Shown in pieces: positions 8,601 to 17,389 of a DNA stretch of 40,883 nucleotides (the stretch's first letter is position 1; every line of letters starts with the position of its first letter). Location of the stretch: positions 1 through 40,883 of IMG/VR virus record IMGVR_UViG_3300025477_000008. One strand, 5' to 3'. Origin of the DNA: a virus. A model generated the notes under the pieces. The model had not been told where the DNA came from, ran no database searches, and saw only the letters and a program-made list of their open reading frames with translations. The translations under genes and the position numbers were made by a program.

Positions 8601-8640
8601 CCATTCTTAGCCTATTCTGTTGTACCATTTTTAGCTTATT
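8601..8640. repeat. AT-rich tandem 16-mer between convergent genes
   Basis: CCATTCTTAGCCTATT at 8601-8616 is repeated as CCATTTTTAGCTTATT at 8625-8640, a 24-base period with two differences. Both units are followed or preceded by TGTTGT/GTGTCG. The second copy overlaps the stop codon of the leftward gene 8636-9004. The block is visibly AT-rich against GC-rich flanks. It could be a protein-binding site or a trace of the insertion that brought in the leftward gene. Confidence 0.6.
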
Positions 8641-9004
8641 GTGTCGAGGTCATGAGCATCTTGTATCTCTTCGACGGATGCTTGGTGAGGAACCCCGTCC
8701 TCCTCCCCTTCTCGTAGGGAATGCGCTCGTCCTTCCACTGCCCCGCCGTGGGGTCGGCTATACTTCCGTCGTCCCTGGCCAGGAACCAGTGGGTCCATCC
8801 CGGGCCGCTCAGGACCACCAGGACGTATCCCCTTTGCCTTCCCCATATGTGGAACAGGGTTTCGGCGGCAAGATAGCAGTGCCCGAAGGTGAAGTGGTCG
8901 CCCGGCTTCCTTTTCTCCAGCCATTCCGGGCTCATCAGGTCGTCCGACAGGGCTTCCTGGACGGCCCGCATGGCGCTTTTCTTGGTCAGGTCCCGTGTGC
9001 TCAT
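8636..9004 (-). CDS. Small Cys-His-Asp protein, transglutaminase/papain-like candidate
   Basis: 122 residues with three motifs in order: GHCYLAAETLFHIWG (Cys near residue 43), GPGWTHWFLARDDG (His near 72) and SIADPTAGQW (Asp near 84). This Cys...His...Asp order and spacing is that of small papain/transglutaminase-fold proteins found in many phages, usually unannotated. If active it would be a peptidase, amidase or crosslinking enzyme, but no substrate can be deduced. It is transcribed leftward, against the head/tail genes, and diverges from the 9078 gene across 73 bases that hold an inverted repeat CATCGGAT...ATCCGATG. Insertion as an independent unit (moron) is plausible. Confidence 0.65.
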   Translation of the reverse strand: MSTRDLTKKSAMRAVQEALSDDLMSPEWLEKRKPGDHFTFGHCYLAAETLFHIWGRQRGYVLVVLSGPGWTHWFLARDDGSIADPTAGQWKDERIPYEKGRRTGFLTKHPSKRYKMLMTSTQ

Positions 9005-9008
9005 GGGC

Positions 9009-9058
9009 TCATCGGATGCAATACCGGTTTTTCGTCAGAAATCCGTGTCTATCCGATG
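9009..9058. promoter_or_regulatory. Inverted repeat in a divergent intergenic region
   Basis: CATCGGAT near 9009 and ATCCGATG near 9050 are perfect 8-base inverted arms about 34 bases apart, lying between the divergent starts at 9004 (leftward) and 9078 (rightward). It could be an operator or an RNA hairpin in the 9078 leader. No convincing -10/-35 pair was identified for either gene, so the regulatory role is tentative. Confidence 0.35.
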
Positions 9059-9077
9059 CTTTATGTGAAAGGCGAAT

Positions 9078-12000
9078 ATGGCTTCCAGCTCTCTCTTGCT
9101 CAAGAAGTCCGCTTTGCTCCCAGTTCCCGGAATCGGGGAAGGGGTGGGGGGCATCGACCTCGTCACCAAGGAAAACCTCATAGACGACCCGGGGTACGCC
9201 GCTCACCAGCACCATGCCGACCCGGAGTACGACATGCCGTTCGGCCAGAAGGGGACGGAGGTGGAGGGCACCAAGCACGGATCCGCCAAGCACGCCGACT
9301 CCTCCGTCTGCGTCTGCGGGCACATGTGGCACGAGCACTGGGACAAGGGGGACTTCGGCTGCAAGAGCGAAGGACGCGGCTGCGAATGCAAGGGATTCAA
9401 GGCGAAGGCGGCCTCCCGGCCCTCGGAGCCGTCCTACAGGGCGGCCGAGGTCCTTGCCCATTTCGGCAGGATACGGAAGGGGAGCATCCGCAGGACGGCG
9501 CTGGCCCTCGACCGCATGGCTGCCGAGGACGCCAGGGATTTCGCCCATGAGCCCGTCGAGGAGTTTACCAAGAGGGTGACGCCCGTCAGCCCGCTCCTCA
9601 AGGAGCCGGACCCCGAGACCGCCACGTTCTTCAAGGAGAGCGAGGAGGGCACCGAACGGGGCGGGGACGCCCCGCCCAGCGCCGACCCGGACCTGGTTGC
9701 CTACATAAAAAGCAAGGGCATGGACCCTCGCTGGATTCCGGTCGAGCGCCTGCCCGGCAAGCGGATGAAGGACTACCCCATAACCAGGGCGATCCTGGAA
9801 TGGGAGAAGTCGACGGGGAAGCATTTCGGGGACCCCTCCCTGACCGATGCCGAACGGGAAAGGCTGACGAAATGGGGCGGGGGGAAGAAAGAAAAGGTAG
9901 ATACCATTTCTTTCCAGGAAACGGAGGATTGGGGTATCGTTCCCCTGGACGAGGACATCGGCGTCGCCTTCGACAGGGAGGAGCTCAGGGAGGCGATAAG
10001 AGGAGTCCTGGGCACGCTGACCCCTCGCGAGCAGAAAGTCATCGAAAGGCGGTTCAACCTGGACGGAAGGGGCGGGGCCACCCCTGAGGAAATAGGGAAT
10101 GAGTTTGCGGTTAACAGGGAGCGGATACGCCAGATCGAGGCAAAGGCCCTGCGCAAGCTGCGCCATCCCTCCAGGAGCAGGCGCTTGCGCCCGTTCGTCT
10201 CGGCCCTCCTCAAAAAGGCGGAATGGGATAGTAGACAGGCCGCCGAGGCCATAGGAAAGGTGTTCGTCGGCGAGTGGAACGACATCCCGGACGACGTCAT
10301 TGAGGAGGCTGCCAAGATGGCATCCGGCATCTTGGGGACGGCCTACATATTCTTTTCGCCCGAGGGGGCAAGGAACATTCGGTCGCAAAATGCTGGGTGG
10401 TCCGTAGGCAGCAAGTCGGTTCCCCTACAAGAAGGATCTAAACTGGTGGCAATGGTGGGCACCCCAAAGCCCAAGCAGGCCACCACGAAGTCCTACGGCG
10501 CTGGCACTCCCATCGGCGGGACGGCGAACGGCGTGGGGCAGCCCGCGCCCGGCGACCAGCCCACCCACCCCGCTTCGTTCCAGCAGCCCGCCCAGCAGCC
10601 AGCCCAACAGAGTGCCCAGCACCCAGCCGGGCCCGTGCAGCAGGAACAGCAGCAAACGCAGCAGCAAGGGCGGCAGGGGCGGCCCTACCAACGAGGCCAG
10701 TCCCTGTCGGTCGATCCCAATGCCCCGCCTGGCGTTCCGCAGAACGTCGCCGACCAGGACAGCATGGTCAGCGAGATAGTCAGGCAGCTCCAGGAGAAGA
10801 TGTCGGCCCTAGAGTCGAAGGTGGAAATCCACGAGTCACCCGACCTGCTGCCGCCCCGCACCGAGCTCAGGAAGCACCTCGACCCGTCGCTCGTGGACGA
10901 GGAGGACAGGATTCCCATCCCGGTGAGCAAGGGGGCGGGCAGCGCCGAGGAGGACGACGAGGACGACGAGGACGACAGGGGGCCGATACCCGACCTCGGC
11001 ACCCTGTACGGGAGGCCGATAGAAAAGACGGATTTCCCGGCTCCTTCCGGACCGCAGGTGCATTGCCCCGTTTGCTGGCAGAACCAGACGGATTGGACGG
11101 ACGATGAGATTCGGCGGCATGCCCAGAGTTGTGGGAAGGCCTCGGGGCCGTCCGGGGGTGGGGAGCTTAATGACCTCGTGGAGAGGGGCACCCACGACCG
11201 GTGCCAGGAGCCGGGATGCGGGGCGATAATAAGCAAGCTGTATATGAAAGACCACATGCGGACCTTCCATCCCCATGCCGACCCGGCGTCGTACCTGGAC
11301 CTCACCGACGAGGACAGGAGGTTCCTCCAGGAGATGAGGATACGGGGGGCCAAGAAGGCCTCCGACTGGGATCCCATCGGGGCGAAGAAGCAGTACGACG
11401 AGGCATGCAGGCTGTGGGACGAGGGCAGGCAGAACGATGCGACGGAGGCGCTGCGCTCCTCCGTCCGCTCCAACCCCTACCACGGGCCCGCCCACTTCAG
11501 GCTCGGGGTGGCCCTCGCCCATGAGGGGAACGAGGAGGAGGCGCTCGCCGAGCTGGGGCTGGCGCTCAAGGCAAGGCCCAGGAACACGTGGGCCTACCAT
11601 ACCATCGTGGCGGAGATGGACAAGAAGGGCGACCTGGACGGGCTGCCGCAGTCCGTGAGGAAGTTCATCGGGGACAATATGGTCTCCAAGCAGGCGGGAG
11701 GGGGGCCGACCAAGCGCTGCGGGCCCATCATCATCGATCAGAATGGGTGGCTTACCCCGGAAGGCGACTTCGTTCCCGTAGCAGTGGACAAAAGCCACCT
11801 TGAAGAAGGCTTCGAATCGGCGGTCCGGGTCATTTGCACTCCGCCTTTCGTCGCCTTCGACATCCAAGTAGACTCCCCGAGAGTTCGGGAAGTGGTCAAG
11901 GAGGCCTTGCGCAACAACCCAGGGCTGCAAACCGTGGAAATCGAGATTCAGGGGGTCGAGTTCGAGGACAAGCTCAATCCGGAACAAGCCGAGGAACTCC

Positions 12001-12185
12001 TGGACAGCTACCGCTGGAGGCCCGAGTACCGAAAGAAAAGCAAGGTCGCCGTCCAGACCGAGGAAGGGGTCAACGAGGTGTGCCCGAACTGCCATGGCCA
12101 GAAGACCAAGCCCGTCGACGACCCGGAGGTGGAGGGCGGAAACCTAGTGGAATGCCTGACTTGCGGGGCATTCTTCGCCAAGTAG
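9078..12185 (+). CDS. Giant modular protein with RpoD-type sigma region 4, zinc fingers and TPR-like repeats
   Basis: 1035 residues. Order: N-terminal Cys/His cluster ([11 protein letters not shown]...CECKGF, ~75-110); helical segment; sigma-70 region 4 at ~299-373 with [13 protein letters not shown], helix-turn-helix [20 protein letters not shown] and [18 protein letters not shown], nearly the RpoD consensus; Gln/Pro-rich linker (~490-540); acidic stretch; CPVC...H...C finger (~663-685); CQEPGC...H...H finger (~709-731); TPR-like helices (~763-850); a beta segment with [15 protein letters not shown]-terminal CPNC...CLTC ribbon. No sigma region 2 was found. It precedes the protease and scaffold genes, so it is made with virion proteins. 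It could be a virion-delivered transcription factor, or DNA-binding parts reused structurally. ATG 9078 follows GTGAAAGGCG. Confidence 0.8.
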   Translation: MASSSLLLKKSALLPVPGIGEGVGGIDLVTKENLIDDPGYAAHQHHADPEYDMPFGQKGTEVEGTKHGSAKHADSSVCVCGHMWHEHWDKGDFGCKSEGRGCECKGFKAKAASRPSEPSYRAAEVLAHFGRIRKGSIRRTALALDRMAAEDARDFAHEPVEEFTKRVTPVSPLLKEPDPETATFFKESEEGTERGGDAPPSADPDLVAYIKSKGMDPRWIPVERLPGKRMKDYPITRAILEWEKSTGKHFGDPSLTDAERERLTKWGGGKKEKVDTISFQETEDWGIVPLDEDIGVAFDREELREAIRGVLGTLTPREQKVIERRFNLDGRGGATPEEIGNEFAVNRERIRQIEAKALRKLRHPSRSRRLRPFVSALLKKAEWDSRQAAEAIGKVFVGEWNDIPDDVIEEAAKMASGILGTAYIFFSPEGARNIRSQNAGWSVGSKSVPLQEGSKLVAMVGTPKPKQATTKSYGAGTPIGGTANGVGQPAPGDQPTHPASFQQPAQQPAQQSAQHPAGPVQQEQQQTQQQGRQGRPYQRGQSLSVDPNAPPGVPQNVADQDSMVSEIVRQLQEKMSALESKVEIHESPDLLPPRTELRKHLDPSLVDEEDRIPIPVSKGAGSAEEDDEDDEDDRGPIPDLGTLYGRPIEKTDFPAPSGPQVHCPVCWQNQTDWTDDEIRRHAQSCGKASGPSGGGELNDLVERGTHDRCQEPGCGAIISKLYMKDHMRTFHPHADPASYLDLTDEDRRFLQEMRIRGAKKASDWDPIGAKKQYDEACRLWDEGRQNDATEALRSSVRSNPYHGPAHFRLGVALAHEGNEEEALAELGLALKARPRNTWAYHTIVAEMDKKGDLDGLPQSVRKFIGDNMVSKQAGGGPTKRCGPIIIDQNGWLTPEGDFVPVAVDKSHLEEGFESAVRVICTPPFVAFDIQVDSPRVREVVKEALRNNPGLQTVEIEIQGVEFEDKLNPEQAEELLDSYRWRPEYRKKSKVAVQTEEGVNEVCPNCHGQKTKPVDDPEVEGGNLVECLTCGAFFAK
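9972..10196 (+). other. Sigma-70 region 4 coding segment
   Basis: Encodes residues 299-373 of the 1035-residue protein. The recognition part [20 protein letters not shown] differs from the RpoD consensus mainly at the T-to-N change before RERIRQIE, and is followed by SRSRRLRPF, which also matches the RpoD terminus. In RpoD this domain contacts the -35 element and the beta flap. Here it is internal rather than C-terminal, and more than 650 residues follow it. Confidence 0.85.
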
Positions 12186-12222
12186 GGATCACGGCGGCTA
12201 CGCAAGCTTATATTAGGGAACC

Positions 12223-13125
12223 ATGTCGTTCAAGAAGATAGCCCAGGCCGTGCTTTTCGAGCCTACGATGACTTCCTGCGACTGGGGGAGGATGTGGGGG
12301 GATCGCGCCTTCCGCGGGTGCGCCGTCGACAGGGCGCATCCCTTCTGCAAGACCGCGGCCGACCACACCAAGTACCTGCTCAGCCATTGCACCATTATGA
12401 GCTCGGTGGCCTGCGAGTCCGAGCCCAACGACTACCTGATCCGCCCCGCGTCGGCGCATCTCGTTAACAACAACGACGATGCATGGGAGAATTCCGTCCT
12501 CAAGCTGTCCCACAAGAGCTTCGTGGGGGCATTCAACTTCGTCGAGCACTTCCAGAACAGCAAGTATGCGAAGGGGCACGTCATCGACAGCATCCTCCGC
12601 AAGATACACCTCACCCAGGACCCCCGGGACGACGTTTTCTTCGTCGACATCCTCGTGGCGACGGACCTCTCGCACCACAAGCTTGCCGACGACATAAGGA
12701 GCAGGAAGGTCAAGTACCTGTCGATGGGGTGCGTCACCGACCTCGTCATATGCTCCTTCTGCGGGCAGCACGTCACGGACGCGAGCAGCTACTGCCACCA
12801 CCTCCAGTTCAACAAGGGCACGTTCCTGCCGGACGACGACGGGGTGCCGCGCCGCGTGGCGGAGCTCTGCGGGCACAGGACCCTCCCCGGAGGGGGGGTG
12901 AAGTTCGTGGAGGCCAGCTGGGTGCAGACCCCGGCGTTCCCGGGGGCGATGCAGAGGTCCATAGTGGCGGACGAGTGGCTGGGCCCCGCCACCCGCTTCA
13001 CGAGCAGGGTCGAGGCCTCGGGAAAAGAGGCGTTCTCCAAGGCGGCCTCGGAAAGTGGCGACTATTCAAGTCCTTATTTGGGGGAGCTGTTGCTCTCAAG
13101 TGACGACGGAAGGAACCTAAGGTAA
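12223..13125 (+). CDS. Prohead (head maturation) protease-like protein
   Basis: 300 residues directly before the scaffold-like gene. The likely catalytic pair is His109 (FNFVEHFQNS) and Ser167 (VKYLSMGC), matching the H...(L/G)SMG pattern of herpesvirus-type caudoviral prohead serine proteases. A small Cys/His module (CSFCGQHV...SYCHHL, ~177-195) follows the serine, as in proteases of some large myoviruses. It would cleave scaffold and capsid N-termini inside the prohead. The TAA overlaps the next ATG as TAATG, so scaffold translation is coupled. ATG 12223 follows TTAGGGAACC; TATATTA just upstream could be a -10 box. Confidence 0.72.
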   Translation: MSFKKIAQAVLFEPTMTSCDWGRMWGDRAFRGCAVDRAHPFCKTAADHTKYLLSHCTIMSSVACESEPNDYLIRPASAHLVNNNDDAWENSVLKLSHKSFVGAFNFVEHFQNSKYAKGHVIDSILRKIHLTQDPRDDVFFVDILVATDLSHHKLADDIRSRKVKYLSMGCVTDLVICSFCGQHVTDASSYCHHLQFNKGTFLPDDDGVPRRVAELCGHRTLPGGGVKFVEASWVQTPAFPGAMQRSIVADEWLGPATRFTSRVEASGKEAFSKAASESGDYSSPYLGELLLSSDDGRNLR

Positions 13126-15308
13126 TGGCAAAGCCAAAGGCCGATACGATCATTGCAACCTACAGGCGCAAGCTCGCCGAGCTCGGCGAGCTGGACAACG
13201 AAATCAAGAGCCTGGACATGTCCCTCCCCGAGGGGGAGGGGGAGAAGACGTTCGACTACCTCGCCGAGAAGCGGGGGGAGATCGAGCAGGAAATCCGGGC
13301 CATGAAAGAGAAGGTGGACCTCCTCACCGCGTGGGAGAGGTTCAAGGAGAGCCAGAACTGGTCGGACGAGCTGAAGTCCGAGCTGGACGGACTGGACGAG
13401 GAGATAGGGAACATCGCCACCGGCAAGGGCACGGACCTGGTGGAGGCTGGCGGGAACCTGGTCCCCGAAACGCCGCCCGCGCCTGCGGGAGCCAAGCCAG
13501 ACGTGCCGGAAGCGCCCCCGGCCGAGGGGGAGGGAGTCCCTCCCGAAACCCCCCCGGAAGGGGCATCGCCAAGCGAACCATCGGCGGGGGCCGCGCCCCC
13601 GTCTGAAGCGCCCCCGCCCGCCCCGGCAGGGGCACCGTCCGCCTCCCTAGCGGGGGAGCCGGTGCAGGCCAGCAAGGAAAGCAACTACCAAACTCAAGAT
13701 AAGAAGGGAAATTGTCCGCCCGAAAAGGGGACGAAGCAGAGAGGAAGAGCCATGGCAAATGAAAAGAAGTCTTCGCTGAAGGAAAAGCTCGCCGAGATGA
13801 AGGTCAGCAGGGAGGCGATCACCCGGGAGGCCAAGACCCGCGTCGCCTGCGCCTGGACCATCGCCAAGACGATGCTGCCGGGGGCCCCGCCCGAAACGCA
13901 GCAAACGTTCGCGGCGTCGCTGCTCCAGAACAAGACCTGCGCGCTCAAGGCGGCCCTGCGCCAGACGGCGATCAACGCCCACTACACCAAGGTGGCGGAA
14001 ACGCTCAAGGAGGTCCACAAGGTCGAGATGAACGACCTACTTGAGAAGCCCGAAGTCCTCGCGAAGGAAAAGAGCGCCGTCAAGGCTGAGGTCCGGGGCG
14101 AGGCGAAGAACGCCGCCCCCGCCGAGAAGACGGCCGACGACCGCAAGGACGCCGGACCCCAGACGCCGACCTACAACGACGGTCGCGGATGCGGGGGAGG
14201 GACGCACAGCGAGCCGAAGGAGCTCGACGCCTCCAAGGCCGGGGAGCGCCCCGGGGCCGGGGAACGTCCCGGCGACACCGTGGACCTGTCGGAAGGCAAG
14301 TCCGCCTCCGGGAAGAAGGCGGCGGCATGTGCCGAGTGCAAGCCTGGCAAGCCGTGCCCGAAGTGCTCCAAGGAAGCCAACGCCAAGAAGGCGGACGACC
14401 CCGATGCAGGGCTCCACGGGGAGGATGCCGCCCCGCCAGCAGGTACCGCCCCGCCAACCGAGGCCGCCCCACCGGTCGAAGCGCCGCCGGCCGGCGACGC
14501 AGGCCTTCCCGGGCCCGGGCCGGAAGCCCCCGCCGCCGAGATGGTGACGGAGGAGAAGATCAAGGACCTCGGGGAGAAGGCCGACGAGCTGGCGGACGAA
14601 ATCCACCAGCTTGAGGAAGCCGTCGAGAAGGAAGAAAAAGAAGGCGAGGAGGTCCCCAAGGGCGTCGTCGAGAACGAGGGCGACGAGCTTGAGGCCGGAC
14701 TGCCCGAAGGCGAGGGCCAGGAGCTCAAGCTGGAGGAAATCTTCAACGACGAGGAGATGGGAGAGAAGGCCGCCGCCCTGGCCAACGAAGGCGATCCCGG
14801 GGGGACGGACTTCTTCGCCCCGTCCGCGGCCGCCGAGATGGAGGCCTCGCTGGAGGACGGCGACGGCATGGGCACCATCAGCGACATGTTCAACAGGCAG
14901 GGATCGGACGACGACCCATTGGCCGCCCTGATGACGGTCAAGTCCGCCGCCGAAGTGGCGGGGATCAGCGTCGTTCCCAGCTACACTGGGGAGGCGGCAA
15001 AGCACTTCGAACAGAACGAGGCCCCCAAGGAGACCCGCAATACCTCCAGCGACCACGAGGACGACCTCTGGGCCGAGGTGATACCGGATGGGAAGCCCGA
15101 GGAGCAGGGGGCCAAGCGGACCCCGCAGGACGCGACCAACGAACTGAAGCCCCCGAAGGAGGCTTCCGCCAAGGAGGGGGAGAAGAAGGCCGCCGCACCG
15201 GCAGCGCCCCCGACCCTGAAGAGAATCAAGCCGGTCATCGCCTCCGACAAGGAGCCGCCGCGCATCAACGTGGCCGCGGCCCTGTTCGCCGACGATTTCG
15301 AAGGATAG
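13125..15308 (+). CDS. Scaffold-like coiled-coil protein with probable internal start
   Basis: 727 residues, highly charged. Residues 1-100 form a coiled coil (AELGELDNEIKSLDM), followed by a Pro/Ala/Glu-rich linker (~108-185). At residue 210 (ATG 13752) a second N-terminus appears, MANEKKSSLKEKLAEMKVS, preceded by GAGAGGAAGAGCC, giving a 518-residue form. Then come a helical domain with cysteines, a small CAECKPGKPCPKC cluster (~403-415), long acidic coiled coils (~470-560) and a conserved-looking end RINVAAALFADDFEG. Position between protease and decoration/capsid genes plus composition indicate an internal scaffold, perhaps nested as in lambda C/Nu3. The linker may instead mark fusion of two genes. 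Confidence 0.68.
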   Translation: MAKPKADTIIATYRRKLAELGELDNEIKSLDMSLPEGEGEKTFDYLAEKRGEIEQEIRAMKEKVDLLTAWERFKESQNWSDELKSELDGLDEEIGNIATGKGTDLVEAGGNLVPETPPAPAGAKPDVPEAPPAEGEGVPPETPPEGASPSEPSAGAAPPSEAPPPAPAGAPSASLAGEPVQASKESNYQTQDKKGNCPPEKGTKQRGRAMANEKKSSLKEKLAEMKVSREAITREAKTRVACAWTIAKTMLPGAPPETQQTFAASLLQNKTCALKAALRQTAINAHYTKVAETLKEVHKVEMNDLLEKPEVLAKEKSAVKAEVRGEAKNAAPAEKTADDRKDAGPQTPTYNDGRGCGGGTHSEPKELDASKAGERPGAGERPGDTVDLSEGKSASGKKAAACAECKPGKPCPKCSKEANAKKADDPDAGLHGEDAAPPAGTAPPTEAAPPVEAPPAGDAGLPGPGPEAPAAEMVTEEKIKDLGEKADELADEIHQLEEAVEKEEKEGEEVPKGVVENEGDELEAGLPEGEGQELKLEEIFNDEEMGEKAAALANEGDPGGTDFFAPSAAAEMEASLEDGDGMGTISDMFNRQGSDDDPLAALMTVKSAAEVAGISVVPSYTGEAAKHFEQNEAPKETRNTSSDHEDDLWAEVIPDGKPEEQGAKRTPQDATNELKPPKEASAKEGEKKAAAPAAPPTLKRIKPVIASDKEPPRINVAAALFADDFEG
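13752..15308 (+). CDS. Putative internal in-frame product of the scaffold-like gene
   Basis: In-frame ATG at 13752 with AGAGGAAGAG upstream; the product would start MANEKKSSLKEKLAEM. The ~30 residues just before it (EKGTKQRGRA and similar) read like translated leader rather than folded protein. The start resembles an internal start of the 24478-26388 gene (MAKKSSREALREKVAEM). Nested scaffold products are known in other phages; here initiation is inferred from the signal alone. Confidence 0.45.
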   Translation: MANEKKSSLKEKLAEMKVSREAITREAKTRVACAWTIAKTMLPGAPPETQQTFAASLLQNKTCALKAALRQTAINAHYTKVAETLKEVHKVEMNDLLEKPEVLAKEKSAVKAEVRGEAKNAAPAEKTADDRKDAGPQTPTYNDGRGCGGGTHSEPKELDASKAGERPGAGERPGDTVDLSEGKSASGKKAAACAECKPGKPCPKCSKEANAKKADDPDAGLHGEDAAPPAGTAPPTEAAPPVEAPPAGDAGLPGPGPEAPAAEMVTEEKIKDLGEKADELADEIHQLEEAVEKEEKEGEEVPKGVVENEGDELEAGLPEGEGQELKLEEIFNDEEMGEKAAALANEGDPGGTDFFAPSAAAEMEASLEDGDGMGTISDMFNRQGSDDDPLAALMTVKSAAEVAGISVVPSYTGEAAKHFEQNEAPKETRNTSSDHEDDLWAEVIPDGKPEEQGAKRTPQDATNELKPPKEASAKEGEKKAAAPAAPPTLKRIKPVIASDKEPPRINVAAALFADDFEG

Positions 15309-15578
15309 CGTACGCTTCGCGAGCGTGCCTTAATTCCCTTCCGGGAGCCGCAAGGGTCCCGGAGGGGATACGCTTTTATGGCGTCGCGAGGACCCGTCCA
15401 GCCGCCGTTCCAGGCGTCTTTCCTCGGCAAAATGCCCCCCGCATCCCCTGGCCACAAGGTTTTTCGACTACGGACTCCATATACTGAATGGGTGCCGAGG
15501 CTAAAGTCCCGCCGTCCCTCCATGGACTGAGGACTGGCCAAGGCACAATCCAACCATTCCTGAAATTGGAGATGTCCA
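15309..15578 (+). promoter_or_regulatory. 270-base leader before capsid genes, with a candidate promoter
   Basis: No convincing gene is seen here. The stretch holds a small ACGCT..AGCGT hairpin, the hairpin at 15335-15368, and TATACT at 15480-15485 preceded at 17 bases by AGGTTT, a possible -10 with a poor -35. Just before ATG 15579 a local repeat occurs: CCTGAAATTGGAGATGTCC, then CCTTGAAATTGG around the start. The arrangement suggests separate, strong expression of the decoration and capsid genes. Confidence 0.4.
15335..15368 (+). terminator. Hairpin downstream of the scaffold-like gene
   Basis: CCCTTCCGGGA, loop GCCGCAAGGG, then TCCCGGAGGGG form an 11-bp stem with one G-T wobble. CTTTTAT follows a few bases later. 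It lies 26 bases after the stop, within a 270-base non-coding stretch, and probably reduces transcription between the scaffold-like and capsid genes. Confidence 0.55.
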
Positions 15579-16136
15579 ATGTCCTTGAAATTGGTATATT
15601 ACGGACAAAACGACAGCGTCAACTGCGTGCCGGACGTAACCTTGACCGGCGACCCGGGGACCGACCAGGCCACGCTCACCGCGGCCGGGTACCTGGGGGG
15701 CAAAATCATGACAATCGGAGCACCTGGAGACAGGGGCAACGATGCCTATGGTGAGGCTTCCAACACGGAGTCCGTCATCTATCCGTGCGACAGCGAATCC
15801 AAAGCCCCGTTCGCGACGCTGCTCAACGGCCCCGGAGAATTCTCCGGCGCGATCGGCCCCGCAGGGTCGAAGAAGGCCCCCGTCGTCCGTGCCCTGTGGC
15901 AGGGCAACGTCAACAACGAAGCCTACGACACGGGCGCAACCTGGACCGGCTCGCTCGGTGCCTTCCTGTTCTGCGGCGGGACGACCAACACGATCATCGG
16001 GAAGTACACCCTGGTCGCCCGGCTCAACACCAACACCCTAGTTACGGCCATCGAGGCCGGGAAGCTTCCCGTGGGCATTTGCACCCACATTCCGTCAACC
16101 TCCGAGCCCTGGCTCGGCGTAGCCTCTCTGCTGTAG
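15579..16136 (+). CDS. Probable capsid decoration/stabilisation protein
   Basis: 185 residues starting MSLKLVYYGQNDSVNCVPDV, rich in Gly/Thr/Ala with few charges (LTAAGYLGGKIMTIGAPGD, TGATWTGSLGAFLFCGGTT). It lies between the scaffold-like and capsid genes, the usual place of head decoration proteins (lambda gpD position), and has the composition of a small beta-rich outer-capsid protein. No diagnostic motif was recognised, so the call rests on order and composition. A purine-rich TTGGAGATGTCCA precedes the ATG. The end and the next ATG are 59 bases apart, with an AAGGAG site. Confidence 0.55.
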   Translation: MSLKLVYYGQNDSVNCVPDVTLTGDPGTDQATLTAAGYLGGKIMTIGAPGDRGNDAYGEASNTESVIYPCDSESKAPFATLLNGPGEFSGAIGPAGSKKAPVVRALWQGNVNNEAYDTGATWTGSLGAFLFCGGTTNTIIGKYTLVARLNTNTLVTAIEAGKLPVGICTHIPSTSEPWLGVASLL

Positions 16137-16195
16137 AGGAAAAGGAATCCTCCTTCGGGGGGACCACCTGAAAGGAAAGTTCAAGGAGAATCACC

Positions 16196-17197
16196 ATGGC
16201 AAACCTCAGCCGCACACAGCAGCAGACCGCTATGATCGGTCAGTTGCTGAAGACCGCAGGAGGCCGCCAGAAGCTGGCCGCCTCGCTCGGACCGTCTCTC
16301 CGCAGGCGGCGTGACTACATGAGCATCGCACGCAAGGCGCTCATGGTCGAAACGCTGCCGGACGGCGCTCTGCCCATCTACGACAAGGAATTCGACACCG
16401 CGGCCCAGACCGTGGGCTCCACCCCCGGTGGGTCCTTCGTCGAAGCCTTCGTCGTGGGCGAGGAGGGCGGGGATATCGTCAGGGTCACCAAGCCCAAGAG
16501 GGTCACGGTGCCCACTTTCGAAATCGTTTCCAACCCGATGATCCCGATCTCCCAGATCAAGGAGCGTCGGTTCGATTTGGTCGCCCGTGCCCTTAACCTG
16601 GCGAAGGCCGAGGTTGGGGCCGCCGAGGACGGCTACGTGTTCGGCTTGTTCGACGCCGTAGCAGCCTCCGCGAACACGGCAGTGGCCGCGGACAACCAAG
16701 CGAGGAGTGGAAGCGGCACGTTCGACCCCATCTACAACGGCGACATCGCCATCAACGCCCCCATCGACCTCAACTCGATGGCGGACGGCTTCGGGCAGGT
16801 GCAACGGCACGACCTCTCGGTCGCGTTCTGCTTCTTCAACCCGAGGGACTACGTCGACCTGCTCAAATGGACCCAGCAGAATATTGACAGGGAAACCCAG
16901 CGCAAACTGCTCAAAACAGGAGTGATGGGCTATCTGTGGGGGGCCACGCTCCTCCAGTCCCGTAAGGTCGGTTACGGCTGCGTGTACATCCTGGCGGACG
17001 CCGAGTTCCTGGGCGTCATCCCGGAGCGCATCCCGCTGACCGTCATGTCCGCCGACCGTCCCGACCTGCGCCAGATCGGCTTCTCGATCTTCGAGAACCT
17101 CGGCTTCCTGGTCTTCAACCCGTCAGGCGTCCAGCGCCTGACCATCAACGGCAGGTACGAAGCGTTCGTCGCCAACCAGAACGTCGGCGAGAACTAG
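16196..17197 (+). CDS. Major capsid protein (HK97-fold)
   Basis: 333 residues. N-terminal helix (TQQQTAMIGQLLKTAGG), RRRRDYMSIARKALMVETLP, E-loop-like DKEFDTAAQTVGSTPGG, then FEIVSNPMIPISQIKERRFD (P-domain entry), a long helix NLAKAEVGAAEDGYVFGLFD, and a C-terminal strand region with VMSADRPDLRQIGFSIFENLGF. This order (N-arm, E-loop, spine helix, A-domain) fits HK97-fold capsid proteins of large myoviruses. It has a strong AAGGAGAATCACC ribosome site, follows decoration, scaffold and protease genes, and is followed by a textbook terminator, as expected for the most abundant virion protein. Cleavage of the basic N-terminus by the protease is possible. Confidence 0.75.
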   Translation: MANLSRTQQQTAMIGQLLKTAGGRQKLAASLGPSLRRRRDYMSIARKALMVETLPDGALPIYDKEFDTAAQTVGSTPGGSFVEAFVVGEEGGDIVRVTKPKRVTVPTFEIVSNPMIPISQIKERRFDLVARALNLAKAEVGAAEDGYVFGLFDAVAASANTAVAADNQARSGSGTFDPIYNGDIAINAPIDLNSMADGFGQVQRHDLSVAFCFFNPRDYVDLLKWTQQNIDRETQRKLLKTGVMGYLWGATLLQSRKVGYGCVYILADAEFLGVIPERIPLTVMSADRPDLRQIGFSIFENLGFLVFNPSGVQRLTINGRYEAFVANQNVGEN

Positions 17198-17220
17198 AAC
17201 TAGCCGCTTGGCAAGCCTCA

Positions 17221-17256
17221 ATGCGAGGGCCCTCCTTGGGCCCTCGCATTTCTTTG
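17221..17256 (+). terminator. Strong intrinsic terminator after the capsid gene
   Basis: ATGCGAGGGCCC, loop TCCTT, GGGCCCTCGCAT is a perfect 12-bp GC-rich stem, followed by TTCTTT. It starts 24 bases after the capsid stop and ends the head-gene transcript. Its position between convergent genes suits both directions, though the T-tract favours rightward termination. Confidence 0.88.
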
Positions 17257-17307
17257 TCTGCATGGGCAGGCATGTCCGCATAGGCCCTTTCGGCCTTTTT
17301 TCCCCAC

Positions 17308-17381
17308 TTATCCGGACATTTGGCCCGATAAATGGCCTGATAGGCCGACATGTAACTTTTCGTTACGGTTATCCGGACATT
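17308..17381. repeat. Direct repeat TTATCCGGACATT flanking a palindromic segment
   Basis: TTATCCGGACATT occurs at 17308-17320 and again at 17369-17381. Between them are the short inverted repeats TGGCC/GGCC and GTAAC-TTTTC-GTTAC. The 13-base copies are identical. The region separates the capsid terminator from the 3' end of the leftward methyltransferase gene. It may be a binding site or a scar of methyltransferase insertion; no gene is supported here. Confidence 0.6.
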
Positions 17382-17389
17382 CGCCGGTC

